From NCBI GenBank assembly GCA_023634235.1, contig JAMKCF010000066.1, positions 248,001 to 312,000 on the forward strand: DNA of 64,000 nt, given 5' to 3'. The translations under genes and the position numbers were made by a program. The DNA is from Pisaster brevispinus. Its lineage: Eukaryota; Echinodermata; Asteroidea; Forcipulatida; Asteriidae. Below the pieces are notes generated by a model. That model made no database searches. It was not told the DNA's origin and saw only the letters and a list, made by a program, of their open reading frames with translations. Below, piece after piece: positions 62,401 through 64,000 of the stretch. The stretch's first letter is position 1; every line of letters starts with the position of its first letter.

Positions 62401-64000
62401 TCAATAATTCATGGAATAAAATGGTTGCGGCCTTCAAATTCGAACCAGCACCGTCGGGGGAGGTGTCCGCAAAAAGTGATCGCCGAAAATCGCCATGTTA
62501 CGGGGGTCGAATTTTGGGAATATTTGACAGGTAGTACCATGTCGCCATTTTGAATTTTGGGGTCGGAAACAAAAGTGCGATTTGACGGTGCAGCACTCTA
62601 GACTAGACTTCCCTGAAGACCTTTTCTGTGTTGGGACATGGCCAAATCCCAAAACCTGGGCAATTAGAAGCTTTCTACCAAAAAGTGACGCCATCTTTGT
62701 TGCCCCAAAAACCTCAATAATTCATGGAATAAAATGGTTGCGGCCTTCAAGTTCGAACCAGCACCGTCGGGGGAGGTGTCCGCAAAAAGTGATCGCCGAA
62801 AATCGCCATGTTACCGGGGGTCGAATTTTGGGAATATTTGACAGGTAGTAGTCTGTCGCCATTTTGAATTTTGGGGTCGGAAACAAAAGTGCGATTTGAC
62901 GGTGCAGCACTCTAGACTAGACTTCCCTGAAGACCTTTTCTGTGTGGGGACATGGCCAAATCCCAAAACCTGGGCAATTAGGAGCTTTCTACCAAAAAGT
63001 GACGCCATCTTTGTTGCCCCAAAAACCTCAATAATTCATGGAATAAAATGGTTGCGGCCTTCAAATTCGAACCAGCACCGTCGGGGGAGGTGTCCGCAAA
63101 AAGTGATCGCCGAAAATCGCCATGTTACCGGGGGTCGAATTTTTGAAATATTTGACAGGTAGTACCCTGTGGCCATTTTGAATTTTGGGGTCGGAAACAA
63201 AAGTGCGATTTGACGGTGCAGCACTCTAGACTAGACTTCCCTGAAGACCTTTTCTGTGTGGGGACATGGCCAAATCCCAAAACCTGGGCACATAGAAGCT
63301 TTCTACCAAAAAGTGACGCCATCTTTGTTGCCCCAAAAACCTCAATAATTCATGGAATAAAATGGTTGCGGCCTTCAAGTTCGAACCAGCACCGTCGGGG
63401 GAGGTGTCCGCAAAAAGTGATCGCCGAAAATCGCCATGTTACCGGGGGTCGAATTTTGGGAATATTTGACAGGTAGTACCCTGTCGCCATTTTGAATTTT
63501 GGGGTCGGAAACAAAAGTGCGATTTGACGGTGCAGCACTCTAGACTAGACTTCCCTGAAGACCTTTTCTGATTGGGGACATGGCCAAATCCCAAAACCTG
63601 GGCAATTAGGAGCTTTCTACCAAAAAGTGACGCCATCTTTGTTGCCCCAAAAACCTCAATAATTCATGGAATAAAATGGTTGCGGCCTTCAAATTCGAAC
63701 CAGCACCGTCGGGGGAGGTGTCCGCAAAAAGTGATCGCCGAAAATCGCCATGTTACCGGGGGTCGAATTTTGGGAATATTTGTCGCCATTTTGAATTTTG
63801 GGGTCGATAACAAAAGTGCGATTTGACGGTGCAGCACTCTAGACTAGACTTCCCTGAAGACCTTTTCTGTGTGGGGACATGGCCAAATCCCAAAACCTGG
63901 GCAATTAGGAGCTTTCTGCCAAAAAGTGATGCCATCTTTGTTGCCCCAAAAACCTCAATAATTCATGGAATAAAATGGTTGCGGCCTTCAAGTTCGAACC

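Larger units (their letters stand above)
16416..64000 (+). repeat. 314-bp satellite array (about 151 units)
   Basis: Head-to-tail 314-bp units in one orientation, continuing past the window. Landmarks in order: CTAGACTAGACTTCCC, GACGCCATCTTT, CATGGAATAAAATG, TTCGAACCAGCACCGTCGGG, GTGATCGCCGAAAATC, GGGAATATTTGACAGG, CTGTCGCCATTTTG, GTGCGATTTGACGG. Since 314 is not a multiple of 3, frames shift between units and no long protein is encoded; stops recur in every unit. Left-end units are the most diverged, with ATTCTAG, GTCGAAAAC and CGGCACGTT. Central and right units have ACTCTAG, GTCGGAAAC and CGCCATGTT, and from about 28.9 kb mostly CTTTGTTGCC instead of CTTTCTTGCC. No CENP-B box was seen. Confidence 0.98.

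Noticed and set aside
16568..63935. Hundreds of 60-142-codon frames on both strands of the 314-bp array
   Set aside because: They overlap on both strands, change frame between units, often lack a sensible ATG, and track single-base satellite variants. Classic shadows of a tandem repeat.
16416..64000. Sm-site-like AATTTTGG twice per 314-bp unit
   Set aside because: The short motif fits the loose Sm consensus, but no strong 3' hairpin, splice donor or 3' box is arranged around it as in the 442-bp unit.
16416..64000. B-box-like GGTTCGAATTT in the 314-bp unit (minus strand, and GGTTCGAATTT on plus in some units)
   Set aside because: The last two B-box bases do not match and no A box at tRNA-like spacing was found, so a tRNA or SINE origin is not supported.
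16416..64000. CENP-B box or hammerhead ribozyme in the 314-bp satellite
   Set aside because: TTCGAACCAGCACCGTCGGG has the wrong spacing for a CENP-B box. GTGATCGCCGAAAATC lacks the CTGATGA core of a hammerhead.
16416..64000. CRISPR-like array
   Set aside because: Whole 314-bp units repeat with no unique spacers, and the DNA is eukaryotic satellite.

Overview
This window is animal nuclear DNA dominated by two unrelated tandem arrays. There is no bacterial gene structure. The only gene-like elements are spliceosomal-type signals, transposon relics and one duplicated candidate exon. A tRNA-derived SINE with a V-SINE-like body, a TA-flanked Tc1/mariner-type element and an AT-rich background fit a marine invertebrate, perhaps an echinoderm or related deuterostome. 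That placement is a guess from repeat flavour; no conserved protein gene settles it.

Layout. (1) 1-3041 and 5361-11301 hold a 442-bp tandem repeat in one orientation, with about 20 copies of a conserved core. (2) The array is interrupted at 3042-5360 by a 2.3-kb non-repeat segment (copy A). A paralogue (copy B, 12697-16051) lies beyond the array; it carries an extra 1,050-bp mariner-type element that is missing, as a clean TA empty site, from copy A. Both copies contain a 92-bp minus-strand candidate exon and a SINE. (3) 11302-12696 and 16052-16415 are AT-rich spacers with no gene I can support. (4) 16416-64000 is about 47.6 kb of a second satellite, a 314-bp unit (about 151 copies, one orientation) that runs off the right edge.

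The main discovery candidate is the 442-bp repeat. Each unit carries, in order, a near-consensus 5' splice site (GAG|GTGAGT), a hairpin that buries part of it, a second hairpin, a canonical Sm site (AATTTTTGA), a 3' hairpin with a TT bulge, and 13 nt further on a match to the metazoan snRNA 3' box core (AAAATTAGA). That order is the architecture of a spliced-leader RNA, or of an unusual Sm-class snRNA. The array would then be a tandem SL/snRNA gene cluster rather than inert satellite. Transcription, the leader 5' end and trans-splicing cannot be shown from DNA alone.

The second candidate is the 314-bp satellite. Right-hand units carry three matches to the YY1/Pho-type motif CGCCATNTT, left-hand units two, giving several hundred potential sites in the array. 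Both arrays show higher-order repeats, often of five units (2,210 bp in the 442 array; about 1,570 bp in the 314 array). The many short reading frames in the arrays are by-products of repeat sequence, not genes.
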